Origin: Pectinophora gossypiella | Taxonomy: Eukaryota > Arthropoda > Insecta > Lepidoptera > Gelechiidae | Reading direction: 5' to 3' | Assembly (NCBI RefSeq): GCF_024362695.1 | Contig: NC_065422.1 | Coordinates: forward strand, 6,819,534-6,883,533 | Length of the DNA: 64,000 nt | Part shown: one piece after another, positions 10,466 to 21,739 of the stretch | Layout of the letters: each line of letters opens with the position of its first letter | Position numbering within the stretch: the stretch's first letter is position 1 | Notes under the pieces: model-generated | What the model saw: the letters and a program-made list of their open reading frames with translations, nothing else | Databases searched by the model: none | What the model was told of the DNA's origin: nothing | Made by a program: the position numbers and the translations under genes

Positions 10466-10849
10466 TGGAGGCGCACGTTACCTTAGAATTTTTGAATTTT
10501 TAGGTCGCTGGTTGTTTCTCCTTGGTAACTTGTCCAACAAGAGCGAATTGTTACATTTGCACTGCACTCACTTTACACAGCACTTTTGCAGTTTATATTT
10601 GCGTTTTGCGTTATGTATTTTATAGTTCAATGAGTTTATATTTGAGAAGTCAAAACAAATGCGCGCGCGTTGACCCTCTTGTACACAGATGACGACACAC
10701 ACTGATTTGACAGGTGACAGTTCGTATATTCTTTTTTTTTTTTTTAAACGTGCGCCGGAAAAGGAAGGGTTTGTGAGTGATTGAGTTGTGTGTTCGAATA
10801 CATATATAAGTAATAGTTTAAAAACTAAATATAAACATCGGCGCAGCCA
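10466..10849 (-). repeat. 5' LTR of element 1
   Basis: 384 bp, matching 3430-3814 except for one T fewer in the T-run. Transcription of the element would start here on the minus strand. Confidence 0.95.
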
Positions 10850-11273
10850 GATATAATTAGAAATGGTGTACTGAATAGTGGTCCGGCCAGGGGCATCACA
10901 AGTACCAATGTAATAAATTTCGTGTTAACAGCATTTTTGTGGGAGGTAATCTGTGGTAATTTTATTTTAATAAAATATAATAATAGTAAGTATATAAAAA
11001 ATAGCTGCCGTTTGTTCGGAATTTGACTCAGGCCAGGTATTAATAATAATAATTTGTTCAACAAATGAAAATATTTTTAAATAGTACCTATTTAGAATTG
11101 GGTAGTTTCTATTTAGTCTATATATATATATATATATATAAAATTGTATATTTGTATGCTAACACACTGTGACGTTATAGAACTTATTGCGTTTTATTGA
11201 TGCGTTTTTCTTAGTTAAAATTAGTATCGAAATTAAATAGAAGAAAAATATTTTTTTATCAGTTTTAGTTTTA

Positions 11274-11358
11274 GGCTGATCACCTGATTGTCCGAAAGTA
11301 AGATGATCCGTGATTCGGAAGGCACATTAAGCCGTTGGTCCCATTTACTACTTACTTG
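11274..11358 (+). mobile_element. SINE family A, left fragment split by element 2
   Basis: A 5'-truncated SINE A starting GCTGATCACCTGATTGTCCG. It is interrupted at ACTTG by the LTR element and resumes at 21740. GTTTTAG occurs just before it and again after its tail near 21862, a probable 7-bp target duplication of the SINE itself. Confidence 0.8.
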
Positions 11359-13251
11359 TGTCGTGACGATGAGTCACGATTCTAAATATGGAATGTCACA
11401 AGTAGCAACACCGAAACGGAAGCCCGCTAATTTTTCTATCAGTAAGTGAATCTTGTCTATGTCTTAAATCTTGTCTTGACAAGCTAGTTTTCTAAGAAAG
11501 TAGTTAAAGTGAGTTTAACTTTTATATGAGTGAAAAAGTGCAGAAAGTCCCGCTGATGCTGTTACTAAAGCTACGTAGTGGTGATATAACTCCCTTTTAT
11601 TAATTTGACTATAATTTTACTAACGATGATGCCAAATTCTGTTTAATAACTTGTGTTTAAAATGGCCGGCCGGCAATGCGACTTGTAAAGATAGATGAGT
11701 ACTCTTTAGGGGGCATCAATAAGTAATGCCCACAATTGAAGACGTTGTCTGTATGCATAGCTTGCAATTGTAGAAGCCTTCCTTGGCTACCGTTGTCCAA
11801 ATGAGTAGCCCGCAATCGTAGAAGTATTTCCTGGCCAGGTTGCATCTAAGAGTATGGTGCACTGTTATGAGAGGCTTTCTTGGCCATGTAAGTGCTGGCG
11901 TGCACACTGTTATGAGAGGCTTTCTTGGCCATGTAAGTGCTGGCGTGCACACTGTTATGAGAGGCTTTCTTGGCCACGTAAGTGCTGGCGTGCACACTGT
12001 TATGAGAGGCTTTCTTGGCCATGTAAGTGCTGGCGTGCACACTGTTATGAGAGGCTTTCTTGGCCACGTAAGTGCTGGCGTGCACACTGTTATGAGAGGC
12101 TTTCTTGGCCATGTAAGTGCTGGCGTGCACACTGTTATGAGAGGCTTTCTTGGCCATGTAAGTGCTGGCGTGCACACTGTTATGAGAGGCTTTCTTGGCC
12201 ACGTAAGTGCTGGCGTGCACACTGTTATGAGAGGCTTTCTTGGCCACGTAAGTGCTGGCGTGCACACTGTTATGAGAGGCTTTCTTGGCCATGTAAGTGC
12301 TGGCGTGCACACTGTTATGAGAGGCTTTCTTGGCCATGTAAGTGCTGGCGTGCACACTGTTATGAGAGGCTTTCTTGGCCACGTAAGTGCTGGCGTGCAC
12401 ACTGTTATGAGAGGCTTTCTTGGCCATGTAAGTGCTGGCGTGCACACTGTTATGAGAGGCTTTCTTGGCCATGTAAGTGCTGGCGTGCACACTGTTATAA
12501 GAGGCTTTCTTGGCCACCTAAGTGCTGGCGTGCACAACGTTGAAGAGGTCTTCCTTGACCACCTAAGTGCTGGCGTGCACACTGTTATAAGAGGCTTTCT
12601 TGGCCACCTAAGTGCTGGCGTGCACACCGTTGAAGAGGTCTTCCTTGACCACCTAAGTGCTGGCGTGCACACTGTTATAAGAGGCTTTCTTGGCCACCCA
12701 AGTGCTGGCGGGCACACTGATGAATAGGGCCTTCTTGGCCACCCAAGTGCTGGCATGCACACTAATGAATAAGTCTTACTCGGCTAACTAAGTGCTGATA
12801 AGCACACCATTGAAAGGGTCATGTATAAGAGGGCAATTAACTGACATAAAGTAATACCTAAGAGTAACTAATAAGATCACATACGCTGGTGTTCAGCCAG
12901 AGTCATTAAGAGAGATAAGCTTACATTCTGCAGGGTGATGTGTCACCAAGTAGGTGGTAGTTGTATCACCAAACAGTAGTTCATTTATGTTTCTTAAACT
13001 TACAGATGGAGAAGTAATCCGTATCCATGAGGTGAAAGGAAAGGTGTAAGGAAAGCCATATTGAGGATCTGATCACTGACATAGGAACCTATGAGTGAGT
13101 AAGAGTTACATCCTATCTACACATACTGACTGGTATTCGCGACGTCAGTCTAGTATGTGTGCATTCACATCCCTACAATAGATTCATAATTCTTTGATTA
13201 TATACATAATTATAGATAGATATATATAAGTGTAAAAGAGTCGTCGCGACA
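11359..13251 (+). repeat. 5' LTR of element 2
   Basis: 1893 bp, unusually long for BEL/Pao because of an internal 45-bp array. It starts with a 7-bp hairpin (TCGTGAC, 5-nt loop, GTCACGA). A TATATATAAG box-like sequence lies at 13221-13230, about 20 bp before the LTR end. Confidence 0.95.
11861..12805 (+). repeat. 45-bp minisatellite, 21 units, inside the 5' LTR
   Basis: 945 bp in 45-bp units starting ACTGTTATGAGAGGCTTTCT. The first 14 units are almost identical, varying mainly at one T/C position after GGCCA. The last 7 are diverged, and two or three more degenerate units precede 11861. A homogeneous core with eroded edges fits unequal crossing-over. All frames stay open because 45 is a multiple of 3; none is considered a gene. 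Confidence 0.95.
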
Positions 13252-13269
13252 TGGAGATGCTGGGATATT
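13252..13269 (+). other. Candidate primer binding site of element 2
   Basis: TGGAGATGCTGGGATATT starts directly at the LTR edge. The first nine bases resemble the complement of a tRNA-Ala acceptor end without its CCA; this is from memory and uncertain. Confidence 0.4.
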
Positions 13270-14811
13270 AATGTCAGTCAGATCTAAGAGTGGTAAATGT
13301 GGCTTTCCTTCTCCTTTATTTATTCTGATATGATGATGTTTACAATTCATATGTGATAGCATTATAATTGGCATTTGCTTGGTTATAAATAAGAATATCC
13401 ATGTGTAAATGAGGCTGTAAGCTACCTAAATAAAATGAGTAGAAAATAATATACATGACAAGAGTTGTAAAGGCATATAAGACAAGTTTTATGATGAAAA
13501 TGAATAAATGTTCAAAATTGGTCATCTGACAGTAATACTGTAAAAGGGCACTAGATGGCGGCACTGGTCTATATTCGTGGTTATTACGAACGAAAATGAA
13601 AAGAAATCTGAGGTGAATCCATAATTCTAGACACGATGACATTCTAGAATGATTACGAAGATTCATATTTTGGTTAAATATGTGCTGTCTGACAGAAAAG
13701 GTACGTAAAAGAGTTCTGTTGTAGAAAAATGATACGAAAATTTGATGAATGAAACGACGCCATTGTGGTAGAAAGCGGCGAAACAAGTTATGATCAAATG
13801 ATGTTTTATTTACGAGATATTGTGTTTGTTTGTGTTGTAATTCATTATAGAAAATGATTTTATGATTTATAATGCTGTTTACATTTATTTGTGTTCCCAA
13901 ATGACGTGAATTTATGATTATTGGTGTGTAAAGATAATGCACCGGAAATACTATTTCTGTTTCGCGAGAACGAGAGAGAAAGAACCTCAGTGTTGCTGTT
14001 TAATAAAATGATCCCGATAGTGGGTAAAATATTTACGAGTGGGTAAATAATACTAAGTTGAAGTTCATAATTTTGTATGAAATTCTTGGTTGTTGTAAAT
14101 TGAATTACGTATAAATAAGAAGAAAAAATTGTGTGTATTATTTAATGGTATACGCTATTAATGGAGAGTTGAGAAATCAACATAATATTTTTTTTAAGGT
14201 ATATTCACGAGAGAGGAATATTTTAACGTGATGTTGGCAACATTACTTTGCTCGTTTTCTTTAGAAAAGTTTGACATACAGAGATTGAAAAGTTCTTATT
14301 TTAAATAAAATACCTTGTGATAAGAGTTAAATAGTGAATAGTTTCACAGTTTGTGATTGGATTTACTTGGTGAGTAAAAGAATTTGTTGAGATATCGTTA
14401 TATTTCGAGATTTTCGTAAGATAAACTGTGAGATTGTAATCATGGCTGATGCAGTAAGTTTGTGTATCTAAATATCGTATAATCAGTTTTCATGAGTGAT
14501 ATTGAAGTTGTTTTACATTGTAAACGCAAGTAATGAGCTTGTTTTATGATGGAATATAGTCGGTACATACATACGTACTTACGATAATTATTTTTCTCGA
14601 GTTTTCTCTGTTGTGGACCGACGCCATTATATTTTGAATTTTCTAGCTAAAAAGAATTATAAGTTTATGAATGTACTTGTCGTAAAGAGTAATAATAGAA
14701 TACTTACCTGATTACGATTAGAGAAAATCTAAATGTTTGACGTTTGAATACTTACTGTGTGTAAATATTTTCAGCTAAGAATCTTGTTGGCATATACCGG
14801 TTTACTTACGA
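13270..14811 (+). other. Leader region of element 2
   Basis: About 1.5 kb of AT-rich sequence between the primer site and gag. It contains an uninterrupted 200-codon antisense frame at 13340-13942. It also has a short ATG frame at 14442 followed by a consensus donor GTAAGT (14454) and an acceptor TTTTCAG (14774). Neither has a demonstrated role. Confidence 0.55.
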
Positions 14812-16998
14812 ATGATGGAGTCATTGCTAATTTCTAGACTCCAAGATATAATAAATCATATCGAGATTGTTACGAAACAGTGCGAAACATTTTTACAAAA
14901 GGAAATAAGTGATATTGACAAACAGCAAGCAGAAATTGCTACCAAGAAATTGGATAATCTTCATTCTCGTTTTTCAACTGAATTAAACAATTATTTTCGA
15001 TTGAGTATCGAACCATCTGCTGATGACATCTCAATGTTTAGTGCTATTCAATTAAATTCCGAGGAAATTCTCATAGAGTTGACCATAAAGTTAAAAGATT
15101 TGCGTGAAGACCGAAGTGAACGGTCAAATAAAGCTACTTATAGTGAATTACCAAAATTGAACTTACCTGAATTTAGTGGTGATGTGTTGCAATGGCAACA
15201 GTTCTGGGACCATTTCACATCAAATATTGATAGTAGACACTTACCGGACGTGGACAAATTATTGTACTTGAAGGCTTCATTATCTGGAGATGCGAAAAGA
15301 GCTGTTGAAGGATTAGAAACAACAAATAAAAACTATGAGATTGCTGTATCGATTCTTAAGGAACGATATGGTAAGGAACATTACATAATTGATGCTCACT
15401 ATGCTGCCTTATATAAAATTAAGGCTGCGGACAAGACTGCTGAAGATTGTCGGAGAGCTCTTAATGAAGTAGAGCGGCATCTACGAGTTTTAAATTCACT
15501 TGGTGAGAATACCAACCATAACCATCTGCGGTTTATTATTATTGAAAAGTTTCCTGAAGAGATAGTGTATGAGTTAAAGATGTTGTTAAAGACAGATTCT
15601 ATTGAAGATATGAGAAAACAATTAGAGATTATTATTTCAGCAAGAGAGGATGCTAATAGAATTACTCAAGAGAAGAGTCAAAAGGAAATTAGACATTACA
15701 CGGTTGAGACATTCCACGGTACAGATAGTGTGAACCAACATAACCCGTCAAGCGGTTCAAGAAGGTTTAAGATTCAAGAACGTTTTAAGAATTTGAAGGA
15801 TAAACATCAGGATTGGAAAATGAAAATGAGATTTGCTCCTAACTACAAGAATAATAATTACAATAATAATAGAATGCTTCCTAATAAAAGAAAATTTGAA
15901 TATTCATATGAGAAAGATATAAACATGAAAAAACCAAGATTAAATTGTATTTTCTGCTCAGGAGCACATTACAATGATCAATGTAAGACTGTAAGAACTA
16001 TTAAGGACAGACAAATTAAATTAAAGGGCCGATGCTTTTATTGCTTTGTTCAAGGTCATTGGAGTAAGACATGTAAAATAAATAAAAAATGTATACATTG
16101 TGGAGGAAGGCATAACAGAGCTTTATGTCCAAAAGTTTGTGATTCTGTGAAAGTGAAAACATTGCATACAAATACTTCAGACAAATCTGGAAATTCTACA
16201 ACGGTGTTACAGACAGCAGTAGTTACTGTATTAAATGAAAATAAATGCGACAAAGTGAATTGTCGGATCCTTATGGACTCTGGCAGTCAACGTTCATATG
16301 TAACAAAGAGGATTGCTACTGAATTGAATTTAGCTGTAATAGAAGAACACCATCTTTCCGTCTTCACCTTCGGGACTGATCAACCATTGGAATATGATAG
16401 TCCATTAGTGAAATTAAATATACTTACCAGAACTAACGAAGAAGTCGTACTGTATGCCAATGTTGTACCAACCATTGCACAGCATGTTAGTTATTCCGGA
16501 GAAGAACTTTATCATTGGAAAAATGAATGTATCTTAGCAGACGATGGTTCACTTGGTGACCAAGTGGACATCCTCATCGGCAATGACTATTATTTCACGG
16601 TTATAGACACAACAAATAAACGGATAAGTGAGAACTTATTTTTAGTGGATTCTAAATTTGGATGGATGTTGACAGGGAAAACAGAAAAGAAAAATATAGA
16701 TAATTTATCAGTTATTACTTACTTTCAGTCAAATAAAGAAACAAAATTGAATAAACCGGACTTACCTTTAGACAACATGCACCTGAAGAACTTATGGGAC
16801 CTTGAATGTATTGGAATTACTGACTCTCCCAACACTACTAAAGAGGAAGAAGCTATGAAGAACTTTAATGATAACACAAAATACAAGGACAAGAGATATT
16901 TTGTATGCTGGCCATGGAATAATAATGTTTCTACTCTACCTACTAATCTTGGACTAGTGACAGGAAGATTAATCAATTTATTAAGACGAATGGAGTAA
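14812..16998 (+). pseudogene. Element 2 gag-protease frame
   Basis: 728 codons. A DUF1759-like gag region occupies residues about 110-215 (LPEFSGDVLQWQQFWDHF). Zinc-knuckle-like Cys/His clusters start near residue 378 (CIFC, CFYC, CIHCGGRHN), and an aspartic protease motif DSGS lies near residue 489. The frame runs normally to the linker before reverse transcriptase (PTNLGLVTGRL), where BEL elements usually continue. Here sequence of the order of 60-80 residues seems missing and the frame changes near 16980, so the last few residues to the stop are out of frame. Confidence 0.85.
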
Positions 16999-17801
16999 AG
17001 ACACCTGGAAAAGCTGTTCGTATTGTATATGATGCGTCAGCAAAACTGAAACAAGGAGTTAGTCTCAATGAATGTCTTCGAGCTGGACCAGTATTACTAG
17101 AAGATTTAACAGGATTATTGATAAGATTCAGATCTCATAAAATAGCAATAACAGCAGATGTTGAAAAGGCATTTTTACAAATTGGACTTCAAGATGACAG
17201 TAAAGATGTTACTAGATTTCTATGGCTCAAAGATATAACGAAAGCAGCTACTGATGACAATATTATACACCTTCGCTTTTGTCGAGTACCGTTTGGGGTC
17301 ATATCTAGTCCATTCTTGTTAAACGCAACTATCAAATACCATTTAATGCAGTCGGCTAATAAGGCTGTACAACAAGTTTCTGGTGACATATATGTAGACA
17401 ATTTGGTTACCGGGACGAAGACGACATTACAAGCGATTACATTATACAGCAGTTTAAAAAGAGAATTTGAGAAGATAACTATGAATCTAAGAGAGTGGAG
17501 TTCCAACTCGAAAGAATTTAAAGAGAAGATACCAGATGTACTTGACAAAGAAGTTGTCAAGGTTCTCGGCTTAGACTGGAATACAAACAAAGATACAATT
17601 CAATTGAGACCAAACAATGTTGACTTACAAACTACTAAACGAGGAGTCTTAAGAACAATTGCTTCTACTTACGATCCATGTGGATTTGTTGCACCATCGT
17701 TGTTGTCACCAAAATTGTTCATGCAAGATCTGTGGAAAAGCAAAATTAAATGGGATTCAAAGTTACCAAAAGAATTATTTGAAGAATGGAGAAACATATA
17801 A
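16983..17801 (+). pseudogene. Element 2 reverse transcriptase fragment
   Basis: Reads in a different frame from gag. It begins in the RT fingers (VRIVYDASAK) and includes ITADVEKAF and the palm motif YVDN in place of the more usual YVDD, then GLDWNTNKD. It ends at a stop just after FEEWRN (17799-17801), where the following RNase H segment continues in another frame. The N-terminal part of the RT domain is deleted. An Asn after YVD may occur naturally in some BEL lineages, so it is not by itself proof of inactivation. Confidence 0.85.
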
Positions 17802-17950
17802 TAATTTAGAAACTGAACAGGAAGAAATACCCAGATATTATACAAAGGACTTTGAAAGTAAAGAAAATCAGTTACATTGTTTCACAGATGCATCAACGAA
17901 GGCTTATGCAGCTGTAGTATGTATAGTAAATGAAAATGGCAAAGAATGTT
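17796..17950 (+). pseudogene. Element 2 RNase H remnant
   Basis: About 50 codons, shifted relative to the RT frame, carrying LHCFTDASTKAYAAVVC, the beginning of a BEL-type RNase H. The rest of the domain and the linker up to integrase are missing, an internal deletion of a few hundred codons judged against element 1. Confidence 0.75.
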
Positions 17951-19700
17951 CATGAAGTTACAAAGTCATTAATTAATAATAAAGAAGAAAGTAAAACTAG
18001 TAAACACGATAGTAAGTCAAAAGAAATAGAAGAAATGAAAAGAATACAAGAAACTTATTTTCCTGATGAGGTTAATATGAAAGAAACTGCTTTAAGTCGT
18101 AATCTACGATTATTTAAAGATGATGATGGTTTGTTAAGAAGCAAAGGAAGATTTGAAAATACTGAATGGTTGTTTGACATGAAATACCCAATTTTATTGC
18201 CCAAGAACTGTGACTTCACAAATAGTTTAATAAAGAGAATACATGAAGACAACTACCATGTTGGAGCCAATCATACACTGAGTTTAATTCGGAAGTTGTA
18301 CTGGATACCACAGGGTAAAGCTCAAGTTCAAAAGATTATAAGACAGTGTTCGAGCTGTATCAAGCATGGGGGCGGTCCATTCAAACTTCCGCCTACTCCT
18401 GCACTTCTTGCTGAAAGAGTGAACTATAGTTCACCTTTTACATTTACTGGACTTGATTATTTAGGACCAATATTAGTAAAGACTGAAAATGGAGTTTCCA
18501 AGAGGTGGATTTGTTTATTCACTTGTTTAGCTGTAAGAGCTATACATCTAGAAATGGTACAAGATTTATCTGCTAAAGAAGCGCTACTTGCTCTAAGACG
18601 AATGATTTCTACAAGAGGGACTCCTGGTTTGATAGTTTCAGACAATGCTTCACAATTCAAACTTATATCAGAGCTTCTAACCAATCCATACTGTAAAGAG
18701 AATAAAATTACATGGAAATTTATACCACAGTTATCACCATGGTTTGGTGGTTTTTATGAGAGACTAGTGAGTCTAGTAAAGCATTGTATGAAGAGAACAT
18801 TGCATAAACATTTGTTAAATGACAGTGAAATCAATACAGTTATTAAAGAAATTGAAGCTATTTTAAATACAAGACCACTTACCTGTGTCGATTCAGAAAT
18901 GGTGCATATACTGAAACCAGCTGATTTTTTGATGATGGGTAAATGTATCAGGACAGAGACAATAAGTGAGTAAGATATTCTTATTGAAGGCACAACAACG
19001 AAACAAGATTTGATTCAAGGCTGGAAAAGAGCTTTAGTAATTCTGGATGAGTTTAAAGACATGTTTATGAACCGATATCTTTCTAGTCTTCGGGAAAGAT
19101 TTCAAAATTCATTAAAGGAGCCAAGAATTAAGTCTCAGTTAATACCTAAAGAACTACCTGTAGTACAAATAAAAGGAGATACTTACAAAAAATAGAGAAG
19201 ATTGGAAAGTGGGTAGAATAGTCTCACTTACTACAAGCAAAGATGGATTTTGTAGAGTAGCTAATGTTAAAGTTGGAAACAAGATATATACGAGATCAAT
19301 CACTCAGTTGTATCCGCTTGAAGTTGAGGATTTTGATAATGAGAATATTGAGAATAGTTCTGAAAATATTGGTCAAACTCTAAAGAGAACAAGAATAGTT
19401 GGTTCTGTGAATGATTCAAGGCCTATAGACATTCCTGAAGAGGTAATTACTAATATACAAAATAAAGATAATGATATAGAAATGCAAACTGTAAGAGACA
19501 GCACTAAACGAATAATTGATGGGGTTACTGAAGTTGTCAGTGAACCAGATAATGATATTACTGAAGTTGTTAATGAATCAGAAAATGATGTTAATGAACA
19601 AGAGAATGATAATAATGAGTCTAGACCGGTGCGTGCCGCTGCCACGAGAGCCCTGGAAAAGATAAGGGAATGGACGGCCAACTTGGTCGCCCTACTATGA
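17938..19700 (+). pseudogene. Element 2 integrase and C-terminal region
   Basis: The frame at 17930-18973 carries a zinc-binding HHCC domain (IHEDNYHVGANH to CSSCIKH) and an integrase core with candidate catalytic residues in GLDYLGP, VSDNASQF and FYERLVSL. A TAA at 18971-18973 interrupts it and the same frame resumes to 19195. A shift in an A-run near 19190 leads into the last segment (19196-19700), which ends in an acidic tail and SRPVRAAATRALEKIREW. The integrase core looks conserved despite the breaks. Confidence 0.85.
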
Positions 19701-19846
19701 CAAATTCTTCGTTCGTCGGGAGTGTCGTGACGAAGGCTGGTTGACGCCGTCACGATGTTCCTCAAATTCTTCGTTCGTCGGGAGTGTCGTGACGGAGGCT
19801 GGTTGTCGCCGTCACGATGTCCCTCAAATTCTTCGTTCGTCGGGAG
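19701..19846 (+). repeat. 62-bp direct repeats abutting the 3' LTR of element 2
   Basis: CAAATTCTTCGTTCGTCGGG recurs at 19701, 19763 and 19825, a 62-bp period. Each copy runs into GGGAGTGTCGTGACG, so the first bases of the LTR are present three times. The third copy is the true LTR edge at 19847. Each unit also contains GTCACGAT, the partner of TCGTGAC, so each can form a small hairpin. Confidence 0.9.
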
Positions 19847-21739
19847 TGTCGTGACGATGAGTCACGATTCTAAATATGGAATGTCACAAGTAGCAACACC
19901 GAAACGGAAGCCCGCTAATTTTTCTATCAGTAAGTGAATCTTGTCTATGTCTTAAATCTTGTCTTGACAAGCTAGTTTTCTAAGAAAGTAGTTAAAGTGA
20001 GTTTAACTTTTATATGAGTGAAAAAGTGCAGAAAGTCCCGCTGATGCTGTTACTAAAGCTACGTAGTGGTGATATAACTCCCTTTTATTAATTTGACTAT
20101 AATTTTACTAACGATGATGCCAAATTCTGTTTAATAACTTGTGTTTAAAATGGCCGGCCGGCAATGCGACTTGTAAAGATAGATGAGTACTCTTTAGGGG
20201 GCATCAATAAGTAATGCCCACAATTGAAGACGTTGTCTGTATGCATAGCTTGCAATTGTAGAAGCCTTCCTTGGCTACCGTTGTCCAAATGAGTAGCCCG
20301 CAATCGTAGAAGTATTTCCTGGCCAGGTTGCATCTAAGAGTATGGTGCACTGTTATGAGAGGCTTTCTTGGCCATGTAAGTGCTGGCGTGCACACTGTTA
20401 TGAGAGGCTTTCTTGGCCATGTAAGTGCTGGCGTGCACACTGTTATGAGAGGCTTTCTTGGCCACGTAAGTGCTGGCGTGCACACTGTTATGAGAGGCTT
20501 TCTTGGCCATGTAAGTGCTGGCGTGCACACTGTTATGAGAGGCTTTCTTGGCCACGTAAGTGCTGGCGTGCACACTGTTATGAGAGGCTTTCTTGGCCAT
20601 GTAAGTGCTGGCGTGCACACTGTTATGAGAGGCTTTCTTGGCCATGTAAGTGCTGGCGTGCACACTGTTATGAGAGGCTTTCTTGGCCACGTAAGTGCTG
20701 GCGTGCACACTGTTATGAGAGGCTTTCTTGGCCACGTAAGTGCTGGCGTGCACACTGTTATGAGAGGCTTTCTTGGCCATGTAAGTGCTGGCGTGCACAC
20801 TGTTATGAGAGGCTTTCTTGGCCATGTAAGTGCTGGCGTGCACACTGTTATGAGAGGCTTTCTTGGCCACGTAAGTGCTGGCGTGCACACTGTTATGAGA
20901 GGCTTTCTTGGCCATGTAAGTGCTGGCGTGCACACTGTTATGAGAGGCTTTCTTGGCCATGTAAGTGCTGGCGTGCACACTGTTATAAGAGGCTTTCTTG
21001 GCCACCTAAGTGCTGGCGTGCACAACGTTGAAGAGGTCTTCCTTGACCACCTAAGTGCTGGCGTGCACACTGTTATAAGAGGCTTTCTTGGCCACCTAAG
21101 TGCTGGCGTGCACACCGTTGAAGAGGTCTTCCTTGACCACCTAAGTGCTGGCGTGCACACTGTTATAAGAGGCTTTCTTGGCCACCCAAGTGCTGGCGGG
21201 CACACTGATGAATAGGGCCTTCTTGGCCACCCAAGTGCTGGCATGCACACTAATGAATAAGTCTTACTCGGCTAACTAAGTGCTGATAAGCACACCATTG
21301 AAAGGGTCATGTATAAGAGGGCAATTAACTGACATAAAGTAATACCTAAGAGTAACTAATAAGATCACATACGCTGGTGTTCAGCCAGAGTCATTAAGAG
21401 AGATAAGCTTACATTCTGCAGGGTGATGTGTCACCAAGTAGGTGGTAGTTGTATCACCAAACAGTAGTTCATTTATGTTTCTTAAACTTACAGATGGAGA
21501 AGTAATCCGTATCCATGAGGTGAAAGGAAAGGTGTAAGGAAAGCCATATTGAGGATCTGATCACTGACATAGGAACCTATGAGTGAGTAAGAGTTACATC
21601 CTATCTACACATACTGACTGGTATTCGCGACGTCAGTCTAGTATGTGTGCATTCACATCCCTACAATAGATTCATAATTCTTTGATTATATACATAATTA
21701 TAGATAGATATATATAAGTGTAAAAGAGTCGTCGCGACA
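19847..21739 (+). repeat. 3' LTR of element 2
   Basis: Same 1893-bp length as the 5' LTR and no difference noticed on reading both. It is followed by the ACTTG duplication and the continuation of the split SINE. Confidence 0.95.
20349..21293 (+). repeat. 45-bp minisatellite, 21 units, inside the 3' LTR
   Basis: Unit-by-unit counterpart of 11861-12805, with the same order of T and C variants in the first 14 units. This argues for copying through one reverse-transcription event rather than independent array evolution. Confidence 0.95.

Larger units (their letters stand above)
3430..10849 (-). mobile_element. Full-length BEL/Pao LTR retrotransposon (element 1), apparently intact
   Basis: A 7420-bp element read on the minus strand. 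Direct LTRs lie at 3430-3814 and 10466-10849, beginning TGG and ending CCA on the element strand. They differ, as far as I can see, only by one T in a T-run (15 versus 14). A 5-bp duplication GATAT flanks it at 3425-3429 and 10850-10854. Between the LTRs is one open gag-pol frame of 2027 codons, a leader of about 440 bp and a short tail of about 125 bp. Near-identical LTRs plus an intact frame point to recent insertion and possible activity. No clear long polypurine tract is visible before the 3' LTR. Confidence 0.95.
11359..21739 (+). mobile_element. BEL/Pao LTR retrotransposon (element 2), recently inserted but coding-defective
   Basis: A 10,381-bp element with 1893-bp direct LTRs at 11359-13251 and 19847-21739. 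The LTRs begin TGTCGTGAC and end GTCGCGACA, a short inverted terminal repeat. A 5-bp duplication ACTTG flanks it at 11354-11358 and 21740-21744. The T/C variants of the 45-bp units inside the two LTRs occur in the same order, so the LTRs look identical. The internal region carries gag, protease, reverse transcriptase, RNase H remnant and integrase, all on the plus strand. They lie in different frames with at least two large deletions and one in-frame stop, so it cannot encode a working polyprotein. Confidence 0.95.

Noticed and set aside
11716..12762. Long open frames of 223-348 codons on both strands of the 45-bp array (also at 20204-21250).
   Set aside because: 45 is a multiple of 3 and the unit lacks stops in most frames, so openness is automatic; no start, domain or conservation supports a protein.
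11861..12805. Regularly repeated 45-bp units resembling a CRISPR array at first sight.
   Set aside because: Units are directly adjacent with no unique spacers, and the context is a eukaryotic LTR.
17930..18973. The integrase segment of element 2 as a domesticated host gene.
   Set aside because: It lies between intact LTRs with a target duplication and ends at an internal stop, so it is simply part of the element.
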